Origin: Synechococcales cyanobacterium GL140_1_metabat_312
GTDB lineage: Bacteria; Cyanobacteriota; Cyanobacteriia; Leptolyngbyales; Leptolyngbyaceae
Assembly (NCBI GenBank): GCA_025351345.1
Contig: JANXWB010000080.1
Span: forward strand, 86,729 to 150,728
DNA: 64,000 nucleotides
Direction: 5' to 3'
Under the pieces are notes generated by a model that worked only from the letters and a program-made list of their open reading frames with translations, had not been told where the DNA came from and did no database searches. Each line of letters begins with the position of its first letter. The stretch's first letter is position 1. Of this stretch, positions 9,542-19,120 are shown piece by piece. The translations under genes and the position numbers were made by a program.

Positions 9542-10018
9542 TCATTCATTTAAAGAGATTGGAAAGATTCGGTCATTTGTTCCTGGATCAAATAGAATCA
9601 TTCGCTTTAAGTCAAATTTTAAAGGAATCACATCCCTAATATTCGGACATATTTCATTGATTGATTGAGTGAAAACAAGTGGGAACATTCCACCTTTCAT
9701 TGGCATTTCAGCCTGAATCGAACGAATATCTTGATTCAAGAGTTCAATATGTATCACTGTTGCCGATACATGGGATAGTGCGGGTTCAATTTTGATATTC
9801 TGCGGTGCAATTCCAAAATAAAACCATTGACCAGACTGTAATTCACCTTTTAAAGCCCGTCGTAATGCGATCGTAGCTGGAATCATCCGATCGCCTACCT
9901 GAAAGCCGTCGCCTGTGAATGGAACGCCAAATACATTCATCGGCGGATTACTTAATGCAGCCTCTGTACGGTTTTTTGGCAGTAATTGTGGATGGGGAAC
10001 TAGATTCGTGACAGACAT
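9542..10018 (-). CDS. Stand-alone TOBE-like (MalK/UgpC C-terminal) domain protein
   Basis: The 158 residues align by eye to the C-terminal regulatory domain of carbohydrate ABC-transporter ATPases of the MalK/UgpC type. SNPPMNVF corresponds to the G.P.MN segment after the ATPase core. YFGIAPQNIKIEP corresponds to the GIRPE.. strand. The ending LKFDLKRMILFDPGTNDRI corresponds to the V.L.FD...LHLFDP.TG.RI ending of the TOBE_2 fold. No Walker A, signature or Walker B motif precedes it; the next gene starts 68 bp upstream. It may be a domesticated OB-fold sensor or the surviving tail of a lost ATPase gene. The homology call is inference from pattern, not from a search. Confidence 0.6.
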   Translation of the reverse strand: MSVTNLVPHPQLLPKNRTEAALSNPPMNVFGVPFTGDGFQVGDRMIPATIALRRALKGELQSGQWFYFGIAPQNIKIEPALSHVSATVIHIELLNQDIRSIQAEMPMKGGMFPLVFTQSINEICPNIRDVIPLKFDLKRMILFDPGTNDRIFPISLNE

Positions 10019-10086
10019 TATTCAGACTGATAGCAGATTGCTTATCATTTTAGGTTTATTCTAGCGTTTTTAATGCTTTATGAAGA

Positions 10087-11259
10087 TTAGTCATCGACTG
10101 GTGTTAACGTTGCAAATACACCCATTAGAATTTTTGACATTGCTTTTGTGCCATAGAACTCCAAACACCGATCGCGAGCTTGTTTCCCTTTTTGTTCTGC
10201 GAGATCCCAATTTGCAAATATTTCAGTAATCATTTCAGCAATCTGCATCGGGTTCTGTGGCTCAACCAAATAACCAGTATCACCCAAGATTTCAGGAATA
10301 TCGCCAACAGTAGTAGACAAAATCGGCTTTGCCATAGCCATTCCATCGGTCAGCTTAAGCGGAAACTGGGCAATAGCCGTCAAAGTATTACGTTGGGGCA
10401 CCACTAAAATATGAGCAGCGGCCACAAGTTCAGGCATTTTCTCGACAGGCGATCGGGGTAATTGAATGATCCACTTACCATAGCGTTCTTTTAGTCGATC
10501 GTCATAGTCGTCATAGGGACTACCGCCAATGATTACAAGTCTTAGATCATCTTGATTCAATAATTCCAAGGCGTCTAGAACATCTTCAACGCCTTTGTGT
10601 GGTCGGGGCGCACCAGGAAACATTAATAGGCGATAGTCAGATAATCCCAATTGCGATCGGATTTCATCTGGCTTATAAAGGTCTGGATTGAATAGTCCCG
10701 TTTCTTTACCATTAGGCAAATACACGCCCCCAAATCGCTTCTGTAAAAAACTTGTATCCACCGTCAATGTATCAACCCGATCGACCCATTTTTCTAGCCA
10801 TTTTACATACAATGGATGGCCGGGTTCTCGCAGTTGTCCATTAGGTTTAAACATATCTCGATAGCGCTGTTTGAGACTACTCGGTTCATACGTCCAATCA
10901 TCACCACCACACCAGCTCAATTCCCAATCATCCATATCTAATAGCAATGGTTTTTTACTTTGCCAACGGCGCAGTAGGCCAATTCCAAAACTTGTGGGTT
11001 TGGGTTTGACAGCATAGATATAGTCACCATCTAATAGCCGTAATAATTCAGGTACTTTCAATAAAATCCCTGGCAATATTCCACCGGGAACCGATCGGAC
11101 GACTACTCTTTCGGGTGGTTCTGCATACAATGTCGGACCAAACTGAAAGCCAACTACTTCTACATTGTATCCAATTTCCAGTAATACCAATGCTAATAAA
11201 TAGGCTCGAACGGTGCCGCCGCTGGATAGATCGCTGACAATGAGAGAAACCTTAGACAT
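10087..11259 (-). CDS. Glycosyltransferase family 4 protein (GT-B fold)
   Basis: The 390-aa protein shows the two Rossmann domains of GT-B enzymes. The N-terminal half begins VSLIVSDLSSGGTVRAYLLAL. The C-terminal half has LLMFPGAPRPHKGVEDVLDAL, LRLVIIGGSPYDD and the donor-binding PLKLTDGMAMAKPILST, followed by the GYLV..Q...IAE tail typical of GT4. The usual acidic residue of the PLKL.E.MA motif is Asp here. It probably adds a sugar to an envelope polysaccharide or a glycolipid; donor and acceptor are unknown. The small TOBE-like gene lies 68 bp downstream on the same strand, and a small unknown gene lies upstream. Confidence 0.85.
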   Translation of the reverse strand: MSKVSLIVSDLSSGGTVRAYLLALVLLEIGYNVEVVGFQFGPTLYAEPPERVVVRSVPGGILPGILLKVPELLRLLDGDYIYAVKPKPTSFGIGLLRRWQSKKPLLLDMDDWELSWCGGDDWTYEPSSLKQRYRDMFKPNGQLREPGHPLYVKWLEKWVDRVDTLTVDTSFLQKRFGGVYLPNGKETGLFNPDLYKPDEIRSQLGLSDYRLLMFPGAPRPHKGVEDVLDALELLNQDDLRLVIIGGSPYDDYDDRLKERYGKWIIQLPRSPVEKMPELVAAAHILVVPQRNTLTAIAQFPLKLTDGMAMAKPILSTTVGDIPEILGDTGYLVEPQNPMQIAEMITEIFANWDLAEQKGKQARDRCLEFYGTKAMSKILMGVFATLTPVDD

Positions 11260-11334
11260 AATAAATTCAAACTATAGAATATTTAGGTATCTAATCTCAG
11301 CGTTTAAACGTTAAACACTATTCTTTAACTTGGG

Positions 11335-11541
11335 TTACTCGGGAACAATTTTGATGAATCCAAGTTTAATCTCGTCGAGTACGATTATCATCTGTTGACG
11401 AGTCTCAGGGGAAAGCGATTTGGAGGATAGGAGATTAGTGGTGATTTGGCGGTAGAATTCTGGAGAGATAACTTGTATCACTTTAATCTTTGCAAGCTGG
11501 TCAGCGATCGGTATTTGATTTCGATTTCGTAGAAGCGTCAT
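11335..11541 (-). CDS. Small hypothetical protein
   Basis: This 68-aa frame begins MTLLRNRNQIPIADQ and is predicted mostly helical and amphipathic, with no membrane segment or recognisable motif. It lies 75 bp upstream of the glycosyltransferase on the same strand and could be its first co-transcribed gene. No homologue comes to mind, and its reality rests on position and length only. Confidence 0.4.
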   Translation of the reverse strand: MTLLRNRNQIPIADQLAKIKVIQVISPEFYRQITTNLLSSKSLSPETRQQMIIVLDEIKLGFIKIVPE

Positions 11542-11702
11542 TTCTTAAATCCTATTTGATATACCGAATGATTTCTATCTTGTACTCTCAAAGTCCACCC
11601 AAAAATAACGACTCATTTTTGCGTTACCCTCTAATTATCGACAAGTTTATCTAAGAAAACGACAGTTTCGATTAATAATCTCCCATCACCCCATTTTCAA
11701 TC

Positions 11703-12455
11703 ATGCAAGTGTACTGTTTGCCCGCATTGTCTGATAACTATATTTTTATTTTGGTAGATAGTGCGCAGGTCGCAGTTGTTGATCCAGGCGATGCAGGCGT
11801 AGTGTTAGATTTTTTACGATCGCACAATCTTACAGTTTCGATGATTTTAAATACTCATTATGACAGCGACCATGTTGCTGGCAATCGGTCACTTCTAGCG
11901 GCTTATCCAGGAATTCCAGTCTATGGCAGCGCGATCGATCGGGGGCGAATTCCGGGGCAAACGGTGTTTTTAAATGATGGCGATCGGGTTAGGGTGGGCG
12001 AATCCATTGCTCATGTGTTATCCGTTCCAGGTCATCGTCACGGTCATCTTGCCTATTATTTTCCAGAGTCCGCTGATTTGTTCTGTGGAGACATGATTTT
12101 TTCGGCAGGTTCGGGTAGAGTGAAAGATTGTACCCATGAGCAAATGCAGCAGTCTTTGGCTAAGTTACGATCGCTCCCCGACACTACTAAAATCTGGTGT
12201 GCCCATGAATATACCTTTGATAATTTGACCTTTGCGTTAACAATTGATCCCGACAACTTAGAATTGCAATCCCGAATGGTTGAGGTTCAAAAACTCCGGC
12301 GGGCATTGCAACCGACAATTCCAACAGAAATGGGATTTGAAAAACGCACCAATCCATTTTTGAGATGGGATTCGGAAGTACTGCGATCGCGGCTTGGGAG
12401 CGTGGGTGATGTGGAAACTTATACCGAAGTACGATCGCGCAAGAATCAATTTTAG
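11703..12455 (+). CDS. gloB: Hydroxyacylglutathione hydrolase (glyoxalase II) family protein
   Basis: The 250-aa metallo-beta-lactamase-fold protein matches GloB along its length. It starts VYCLPALSDNYIFIL, has the late metal ligands in SVPGHRHGH, FCGDMIF and CAHEYT, and ends with a helical substrate-binding region that includes NPFLRW. GloB hydrolyses S-lactoylglutathione to D-lactate and glutathione. The first metal motif is unusual: the family has T-H-x-H-x-D-H, but here residues 51-57 read THYDSDH, with Asp54 replacing the second His. ComEC-type members of the fold use H-x-D-x-D-H, so the site may still bind metal. It lies just before a histidine kinase on the opposite strand. Confidence 0.82.
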   Translation: MQVYCLPALSDNYIFILVDSAQVAVVDPGDAGVVLDFLRSHNLTVSMILNTHYDSDHVAGNRSLLAAYPGIPVYGSAIDRGRIPGQTVFLNDGDRVRVGESIAHVLSVPGHRHGHLAYYFPESADLFCGDMIFSAGSGRVKDCTHEQMQQSLAKLRSLPDTTKIWCAHEYTFDNLTFALTIDPDNLELQSRMVEVQKLRRALQPTIPTEMGFEKRTNPFLRWDSEVLRSRLGSVGDVETYTEVRSRKNQF

Positions 12456-12481
12456 GCTTGGCAGCTATACAATTTTGGCAA

Positions 12482-14287
12482 CTATACGATCGGCTCCTGA
12501 AATAGTGGAATCGTAAACGTCACCGTCGAACCCAATCCTTCGCCCATACTATAAAAATGAACTTCGCCGCCCATAGCACTGACCAAAGTTTGAGAAATTG
12601 CTAGTCCTAAACCTGTTCCACCATAGCGTCTTGTAGTAGATCCGTCGATTTGACTAAAGGATTGGAACAATCGATCTTGTTTTTCCAATGAAACCCCAAT
12701 CCCAGTATCAGCCACTCGCACCATCATCATTCCAGGGCATTCATGGTTTTGAACCGTAGTCTTGCGTCCAATAAATTCAGTTGTGATAGTCAGCCCCCCT
12801 TCATGAGTGAACTTAATGGCATTGCTCACAAGGTTCAACAGAACCTGATAGAGACGTTGGTAATTTGTATAAAGAATGACCGGATCTCGGGTTTGAGGCA
12901 TTTGAACTTCAAAGGTAAGATTTTTACGTTCGGCAGAATTACGTTGCGATCGAAGCACTTGTTCTAACACTTCACTAAAATCAAGTGGAGTCAAATCAAT
13001 TTGGTGCTTTCCAGCTTCAATTTTAGCTAGATCAAGAATTGTATCAATCAACACAAGCAAATGCTCAGAAGACTTCATTGATTCCTCTAGGAATTCTCGT
13101 TGCTCTTCTGGATCATCCGCCATGCCATCTAAAATTAAGTTCAGAAAACCAATTATCCCATTTAACGGTGTACGCAATTCGTGGGATGTATTTGCCAAAA
13201 ATTCACTTTTCAAACGGGATGCTTCTTCAGCTTGATTGATAGCTTCTCCCAGAGCCTCTTGTTTACGGACTAATATCTCGTTGAGTTGTTCAGATTTATT
13301 GAACAATTTAGCATGGGCAATCGCCGTCCCCACTTGGTCCGCGAGTTCTTCTAGAAAAGCTAATTCCGAATCATTCCATCCCAAATCTTTCCCGAGTCGC
13401 CATAAAACAATTAAGGCATTCACTTCGTCTTGATAGCCCGTTGCAACCACCATACGGCTGTGAGCAATGCCATTGATATCCACAACATCCGTCACCACAC
13501 ACCGATCGTCCTCCCCATTCAACTCAACAATGGGATAGGGTTCATCCAGCAAAGGCGATGGCCGCAGACGATTAATAGCGGCACGTAAGGTCGGCTGATT
13601 CTCTAAAAATTCATCATGGCCCTGCCAGCTTTCCTGATCTCCACTACAAAATTCAGCCTCAATGGTCACTTTACCCGCAGGTTCATCTAGAGAATAAATC
13701 GAGCAACGATTGATAGTTATGGTCGTGCCCAACCCATCAACGGTCTGCTGCCAGATAGTCTTCAGGTCTAAGGTGCGGCGAATATTCCAGGAAATTGGAG
13801 CCAGCAGAAGATGATACCGATCGGCAACATCTAAGCCCGAGGGAACTACCAACAATGGCGGAAATTGCCCTTGTCCCTGCACAAAAATACTCTGTACTTG
13901 ATCATTCGGTAGCACTATGGGACTCAGGGTGATTTGGAGATTTACCTGTGATCCATTGCACCAAAACATCCACTCCAACGTCTCCGCTTGCCGAGTTCGC
14001 ACTAACCGATCGAGGACTTGCTGATAGGCAGGAAAATCGACCGGACGAAATAGCGCATGATCCCGTTGGCCAACAATTTGCTTAGCCTGCTGGTTAAGAC
14101 CTACAGCATCATCACTATAAAACGATAAAAATTTGCCCGAGACCTCATGACTAAACCATAGATTTATCGTCAGAAAAGTAAATTCTTCCATCATCAACGG
14201 TTGACTTTCTTGAGCCATGGTTTGGGAATTGGCATTGTATGCAAAGTTTACAGGGCCGCCGTGGGATTCAGAAATAGAGGGCATCAT
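12482..14287 (-). CDS. Soluble sensor histidine kinase with PAS-like and GAF domains
   Basis: The 601-aa protein has an N-terminal PAS-like region (about 38-140, including FLSFYSDDAVGLNQQAKQ). A GAF domain follows (about 165-330, ending AFLEELADQVGTAIAHAKLF). A coiled coil (332-362) leads to HisKA with SHELRTPLNG (His369) and HATPase_c with NLVSNAIKFTHEGG, DTGIGV and GTGLGLAIS. There is no transmembrane segment and no attached receiver domain. It is an orphan kinase; the partner regulator is not nearby. The start is the first of several clustered Met codons (residues 1, 2 and 24), and its gene begins 226 bp from lepA on the other strand. Confidence 0.9.
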   Translation of the reverse strand: MMPSISESHGGPVNFAYNANSQTMAQESQPLMMEEFTFLTINLWFSHEVSGKFLSFYSDDAVGLNQQAKQIVGQRDHALFRPVDFPAYQQVLDRLVRTRQAETLEWMFWCNGSQVNLQITLSPIVLPNDQVQSIFVQGQGQFPPLLVVPSGLDVADRYHLLLAPISWNIRRTLDLKTIWQQTVDGLGTTITINRCSIYSLDEPAGKVTIEAEFCSGDQESWQGHDEFLENQPTLRAAINRLRPSPLLDEPYPIVELNGEDDRCVVTDVVDINGIAHSRMVVATGYQDEVNALIVLWRLGKDLGWNDSELAFLEELADQVGTAIAHAKLFNKSEQLNEILVRKQEALGEAINQAEEASRLKSEFLANTSHELRTPLNGIIGFLNLILDGMADDPEEQREFLEESMKSSEHLLVLIDTILDLAKIEAGKHQIDLTPLDFSEVLEQVLRSQRNSAERKNLTFEVQMPQTRDPVILYTNYQRLYQVLLNLVSNAIKFTHEGGLTITTEFIGRKTTVQNHECPGMMMVRVADTGIGVSLEKQDRLFQSFSQIDGSTTRRYGGTGLGLAISQTLVSAMGGEVHFYSMGEGLGSTVTFTIPLFQEPIV

Positions 14288-14513
14288 GGAAAATTCCGGG
14301 TCAACAAGGATAGACGAAATTAAGGCTTACTTAAGTTTGCCAATTCAGAACGCAAAACGCACATTTTCACCAGTCTTTTTTACCCATAATCGTTCACAAG
14401 CACCGCTTTTTTGTGATGACGATCTAACACGTATCCATTGTCTCATTGCGGGAAGGCATTACAATACTTGTGACCTCTGCAAATTCTTCAGATAGAGAGC
14501 GTATTGAACCCCC

Positions 14514-16331
14514 ATGACCGACGTACCCGTCAGCCGCATTCGTAATTTTTCCATCATTGCCCACATTGACCACGGTAAATCGACCCTAGCCGATCGTCTC
14601 CTACAAGCGACTGGAACAATAGGCGATCGGGATATGAAAGCTCAGGTGCTGGATAATATGGACCTAGAGCGTGAACGGGGAATCACTATTAAGCTCCAAG
14701 CCGCCCGGATGGACTACACGGCCCAAGACGGTCAGAAATATGTTTTGAACTTAATTGACACGCCGGGACATGTTGACTTCACCTACGAAGTATCCCGATC
14801 GCTGGCCGCCTGTGAAGGAGCGCTCTTAGTGGTAGATGCCTCCCAAGGCGTAGAAGCTCAGACCTTAGCCAACGTCTATTTGGCGATGGAAAACAATCTA
14901 GAAATTATTCCAATTCTGAACAAGATTGACTTGCCTGGAGCCGATCCCGATCGGGTCAGCGGTGAAGTTGAAGAAATTGTAGGCATCGACTGTAGCGACG
15001 CAATTCGGGCATCGGCCAAGTCAGGCATCGGCATCCCGGAAATCCTAGAGCGTATCGTCCAAAAAGTTCCGCCGCCTGCTGACACCGTAGACAAACCGTT
15101 GCGGGCATTAGTGTTCGATAGTTATTACGATGCCTATCGTGGAGTAGTTGTCTATTTCCGCATCATGGATGGCCTCTTGAATGTGGGCGATAAGGTGCGC
15201 TTCATGGCCTCCGAAAAAGAATACGTCATTGATGAAGTCGGAATCCTTGCCCCGCACCAAATCAAAGTCGAAAGTCTCCATGCCGGGGAAGTGGGCTATC
15301 TGGCCGCGTCTATCAAGGCCGTGGGGGATGCACGAGTGGGCGACACCATTACGCTAGCGAATCATCCTGCCCATGAGCCATTCCCTGGCTATGTCGAAGC
15401 CACTCCCATGGTTTTCTGTGGTCTGTTCCCGACGGATGCGGACCAGTTTCCTGAATTGCGAGATGCGCTGGATAAGCTGAGCTTGAATGATGCGGCGTTG
15501 AAGTATGAACCAGAGACATCTAGTGCCATGGGGTTTGGCTTCCGGTGCGGATTCCTAGGACTGCTACATATGGAGATTATTCAAGAGCGTCTAGAGCGTG
15601 AATATGATCTTGATCTAATCACAACGGCTCCCTCTGTTGTCTATCAAGTCTTGACCATTAAGGGCGAAATGTTGCGCATCGATAACCCAAGTCATCTGCC
15701 CGATCCCCAGTACCGTGAACATATTGAAGAACCCTACGTTCAACTTGATATGATTACCCCGGAAACCTATGTTGGTACCTTGATGGAGCTTTGCCAGAAC
15801 CGTCGTGGCATCTTCAAGGATATGAAGTACTTGACTCCGGGACGCACAACGCTGATCTATGACATGCCCTTAGCGGAAGTTGTAACCGACTTTTTTGACC
15901 AGATGAAATCCCGATCGCGGGGCTACGCCAGCATGGAATATCAAGTCACGGGGTATCGAGTCAATAATTTGGTGCGATTAGATGTGTTAATTAATGGGGA
16001 TCCCGTGGATCCACTTGCGGCGATCGTTCATCGGGACAAAGCCTATGGTGTGGGTCGAGCCTTAACTGAAAAGCTAAAAGAACTGATTCCGCGTCACCAG
16101 TTCAAAATTCCAATTCAAGCGGCGATCGGTTCCAAAGTAATTGCTAGTGAACATATTCCGGCCCTGCGAAAAGATGTATTGGCGAAGTGCTACGGCGGTG
16201 ATATTTCTCGGAAGAAAAAGCTATTGCAAAAGCAAGCTAAAGGAAAGAAACGCATGAAATCGATCGGGACCGTGGATGTGCCTCAAGAAGCATTCATGGC
16301 GGTACTGCGGCTAGGACAAGATAAGGGCTAG
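14514..16331 (+). CDS. lepA: Elongation factor 4 (back-translocating GTPase LepA)
   Basis: The 605-aa protein is full length for LepA. It has the translational GTPase motifs [10 protein letters not shown] (G1), DTPGHVDF (G3) and NKIDLP (G4). It also has the LepA-specific C-terminal region with [34 protein letters not shown], quoted here only as a landmark between about residues 535 and 575, and a terminal KRMKSIG segment. EF4 acts on stalled ribosomes, binding the 70S particle and remodelling tRNA positions. The start [19 protein letters not shown] places G1 at the normal distance. It is monocistronic between a divergent kinase gene and the UDP-sugar genes. Confidence 0.97.
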   Translation: MTDVPVSRIRNFSIIAHIDHGKSTLADRLLQATGTIGDRDMKAQVLDNMDLERERGITIKLQAARMDYTAQDGQKYVLNLIDTPGHVDFTYEVSRSLAACEGALLVVDASQGVEAQTLANVYLAMENNLEIIPILNKIDLPGADPDRVSGEVEEIVGIDCSDAIRASAKSGIGIPEILERIVQKVPPPADTVDKPLRALVFDSYYDAYRGVVVYFRIMDGLLNVGDKVRFMASEKEYVIDEVGILAPHQIKVESLHAGEVGYLAASIKAVGDARVGDTITLANHPAHEPFPGYVEATPMVFCGLFPTDADQFPELRDALDKLSLNDAALKYEPETSSAMGFGFRCGFLGLLHMEIIQERLEREYDLDLITTAPSVVYQVLTIKGEMLRIDNPSHLPDPQYREHIEEPYVQLDMITPETYVGTLMELCQNRRGIFKDMKYLTPGRTTLIYDMPLAEVVTDFFDQMKSRSRGYASMEYQVTGYRVNNLVRLDVLINGDPVDPLAAIVHRDKAYGVGRALTEKLKELIPRHQFKIPIQAAIGSKVIASEHIPALRKDVLAKCYGGDISRKKKLLQKQAKGKKRMKSIGTVDVPQEAFMAVLRLGQDKG

Positions 16332-16595
16332 TCAGGGGAGAATCTGGACAGGGGGCGATATGGTGGTGAAGAGTTGATAAATCTCCATCACCTAGTAGAG
16401 CGCTCCCATATTCCTTCTTGCTAAAGTCTTGTCAACCAGGGTTTGATTCGATTTGAATCAGATCTGGGTACTCTAAAGCTGTCGTCTCTCAGCTCACAAT
16501 GCCGAGCGATCGGCCCTATGTGATCCATCTGTGGTCCCTAGGGACATATCGGGCTTAATACTCTGACAAAATCTGTCTTCTTAATCTTAAAACCT

Positions 16596-17552
16596 ATGCG
16601 AATTTTAGTGACTGGTGGTGCTGGATTTCTTGGATCCCACCTAATCGATCGCCTAATGATTGCAGGTCACGATGTGATCTGTCTGGACAACTTTTACACT
16701 GGAAACAAACAAAATGTTCTCCAGTGGATGGGCAACCCAAAATTTGAGTTGATTCGCCATGACATCACCGAACCCATTCGGTTAGAAGTCGATCAAATCT
16801 ATCACCTTGCCTGCCCTGCGTCTCCCATTCATTACCAATACAACCCGGTCAAGACTATCAAGACCAATGTTCTTGGGACCATGAATATGCTGGGTCTAGC
16901 CAAGCGCGTTAAGGCACGTTTTTTCCTCGCGTCTACCTCCGAAGTGTACGGCGACCCTGAAGTGCATCCACAACCCGAAAGCTATCGCGGTAGTGTCAAT
17001 ACGATCGGGATCCGAAGCTGCTACGACGAAGGTAAACGGGTTGCCGAGACCTTAGCTTTTGATTACCACCGTCAAAACGAGGTGGATATTCGAGTCGTGC
17101 GGATTTTCAATACCTACGGTCCTCGGATGTTGGAAAACGACGGTCGCGTTGTCAGCAACCTAATTGTTCAGGCGCTCAAAGGAATTCCATTGACCATCTA
17201 CGGCGATGGTTCTCAGACTCGTAGCTTCTGCTATGCGTCAGATTTAATTGAAGGCTTCATTCGCTTGATGAACAGCGACTATGTTGGCCCAGTTAACATT
17301 GGAAATCCCGGTGAGTACACCATCTTGCAGCTCGCTAAAACGATTCAAGACATGGTGAATCCGAACGTTGCTTTAAAATTTGAGCCACTGCCACAGGATG
17401 ATCCTCGCCGCCGTAAGCCAGACATTACCCTAGCGAAGCAATTGCTTAACTGGGAGCCGACGGTGCCTCTTCAGGAAGGTCTCAGCCGAACGATCGCAGA
17501 TTTCCGTCAGCGCCTCGGATCGGAAGTAGTTGCTTCTGCTGTGCTGCGATAA
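16596..17552 (+). CDS. UDP-glucuronate decarboxylase (UDP-xylose synthase)
   Basis: The 318-aa short-chain dehydrogenase/reductase converts UDP-glucuronate to UDP-xylose and CO2 with bound NAD. The nucleotide-binding glycine motif GGAGFLG is at residues 7-13. The catalytic pair is Tyr143 and Lys147 in SCYDEGKR, with [16 protein letters not shown] before it, a pattern specific to UXS enzymes, and [10 protein letters not shown] after it. The downstream gene makes its substrate. The gap to ugd is 93 bp, so they are probably one operon for surface polysaccharide precursors. Length and motifs are complete. Confidence 0.92.
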   Translation: MRILVTGGAGFLGSHLIDRLMIAGHDVICLDNFYTGNKQNVLQWMGNPKFELIRHDITEPIRLEVDQIYHLACPASPIHYQYNPVKTIKTNVLGTMNMLGLAKRVKARFFLASTSEVYGDPEVHPQPESYRGSVNTIGIRSCYDEGKRVAETLAFDYHRQNEVDIRVVRIFNTYGPRMLENDGRVVSNLIVQALKGIPLTIYGDGSQTRSFCYASDLIEGFIRLMNSDYVGPVNIGNPGEYTILQLAKTIQDMVNPNVALKFEPLPQDDPRRRKPDITLAKQLLNWEPTVPLQEGLSRTIADFRQRLGSEVVASAVLR

Positions 17553-17645
17553 ACTTCCAAAATCTTCTGCCTTTGGATCACTTATTTTGAGGACCGAGGG
17601 CAGTCTAGTTATTAATGATGTTTTTATAAATTTAGAGGAAATCCT

Positions 17646-19046
17646 ATGAAAGTTTGTGTCATCGGAACAGGTTACGTGGGCTTAGTTACGGGGGCTTGTT
17701 TAGCTCACATTGGTCATCATGTGATCTGTGTGGATAACAATGAAGCAAAGGTGAACTTGATGAAGTCGGGGCAATCGCCGATTTTTGAACCGGGGCTGTC
17801 AGACGTCATGCAGGGCGCAATTCAGTCGGGTCGTTTGGAATTTACAACGGACTTGGCGGCGGGTGTGGACCATGGCCAAATTTTGTTTATTGCGGTCGGA
17901 ACCCCCGCGCTGCCTAATGGTGAAAGCGATACACGCTATGTGGAAGCCGTCGCCCGTGGTATTGGTGAAAACCTGCATTCGACGAGCGGCTACAAAGTAA
18001 TTGTCAATAAGTCTACAGTGCCGATCGGCTCGGGTGACTGGGTTCGGATGATTGTTTTAGATGGCTTTGCTGAGAAATCAAAGCTTGCGGAAGGTGCTGT
18101 AAAAACAGGGAGTACAGTAACTCTTGAGCGCCATGGAGAACCTGAATTTGACGTGATCAGCAACCCTGAATTCCTACGGGAAGGGTCTGCCGTTCACGAT
18201 ACGTTCAATCCCGATCGGATTGTCTTAGGGGGGAATAGCGCTAAAGCGAAAGGATTGATGCAAGATTTGTATGCACCGATTATTGCCCGTGAGTTTGCTG
18301 TTGATAAATCCGCCGCAACGGTTCCAGTCGTGACGACGGATCTCAGTTCAGCGGAAATGATTAAGTATGCGGCCAATGCGTTTTTGGCGACGAAGATTAG
18401 CTTCATCAACGAAGTCGCGAACATTTGCGATCGGGTTGGCGCGGATGTCACGCAAGTCGCGAAGGGCATCGGTCTAGATAGCCGGATTGGTGGCAAGTTC
18501 TTAAATGCTGGCTTAGGCTGGGGCGGTTCCTGCTTCCCGAAAGACGTGTCGGCTCTAGTTCATACGGCTGAAGACTACGGGTATGATGCCCAGCTGATGA
18601 AGGCAGCAATTTCGGTTAACGAACGTCAGAAGATGGTGACGATCGAGAAGCTGCAACAAGTTCTGAAGATTTTGAAAGGGAAAACGATCGGTCTTCTTGG
18701 CCTAACGTTCAAACCCGATACAGATGACCTGCGTGATGCTCCAGCATTGGTCTTGATCGAAAATCTCGCTCGTCTGGGCGCAAAAGTCAAAGCCTATGAC
18801 CCGATTATTTCCCAGTCTGGAATGCGTCACGGCATATCGGATGTGATTGTCGAAACCGACCCAGAGCGTCTGGCTGATGGTTGTGATGCGCTGGTGGTGG
18901 TGACGGAGTGGAAGGAGTTTGAGAACTTGAACTATGCCAAAATGGCCACCTTCATGAATACGCCTGTGTTGATTGATGGACGTAACTTCATCGATCAGGC
19001 CATGGTTGAAGCTGCCGGATTCCGATATGTCGGTATTGGTCGGTAG
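17646..19046 (+). CDS. ugd: UDP-glucose 6-dehydrogenase
   Basis: The 466-aa enzyme oxidises UDP-glucose twice with NAD+ to UDP-glucuronate. It has the N-terminal Rossmann motif GTGYVGLVTG (residues 7-16), the STVPIGSGD segment, the central helical domain and the catalytic cysteine in GGSCFPKD. The second Rossmann domain starts at GLLGLTFKPDTDDLRDAP. A ribosome-binding site AGAGGA sits 7 bases before the ATG. A stretch around SKLAEGAVKTGSTVTLERHGEPEFDVISNPEFLREGSA carries a short insertion seen in cyanobacterial forms, between residues 140 and 185. Its product feeds the decarboxylase encoded immediately upstream. Confidence 0.95.
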   Translation: MKVCVIGTGYVGLVTGACLAHIGHHVICVDNNEAKVNLMKSGQSPIFEPGLSDVMQGAIQSGRLEFTTDLAAGVDHGQILFIAVGTPALPNGESDTRYVEAVARGIGENLHSTSGYKVIVNKSTVPIGSGDWVRMIVLDGFAEKSKLAEGAVKTGSTVTLERHGEPEFDVISNPEFLREGSAVHDTFNPDRIVLGGNSAKAKGLMQDLYAPIIAREFAVDKSAATVPVVTTDLSSAEMIKYAANAFLATKISFINEVANICDRVGADVTQVAKGIGLDSRIGGKFLNAGLGWGGSCFPKDVSALVHTAEDYGYDAQLMKAAISVNERQKMVTIEKLQQVLKILKGKTIGLLGLTFKPDTDDLRDAPALVLIENLARLGAKVKAYDPIISQSGMRHGISDVIVETDPERLADGCDALVVVTEWKEFENLNYAKMATFMNTPVLIDGRNFIDQAMVEAAGFRYVGIGR

Positions 19047-19076
19047 ATTGATACGAAAAAATAAAGGTTAGAAACG

Positions 19077-19107
19077 ATCGGCTTAGACACTCTCTAGGCC
19101 GATTTTT
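19077..19107 (+). terminator. Rho-independent terminator after ugd
   Basis: ATCGGCTTAG (19077-19086) pairs with CTAGGCCGAT (19094-19103) through a 7-nt loop with one G-U pair, and a T run follows. It sits between ugd and the convergent acyltransferase gene. Confidence 0.8.
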
Positions 19108-19120
19108 AATCTCTCGAATC

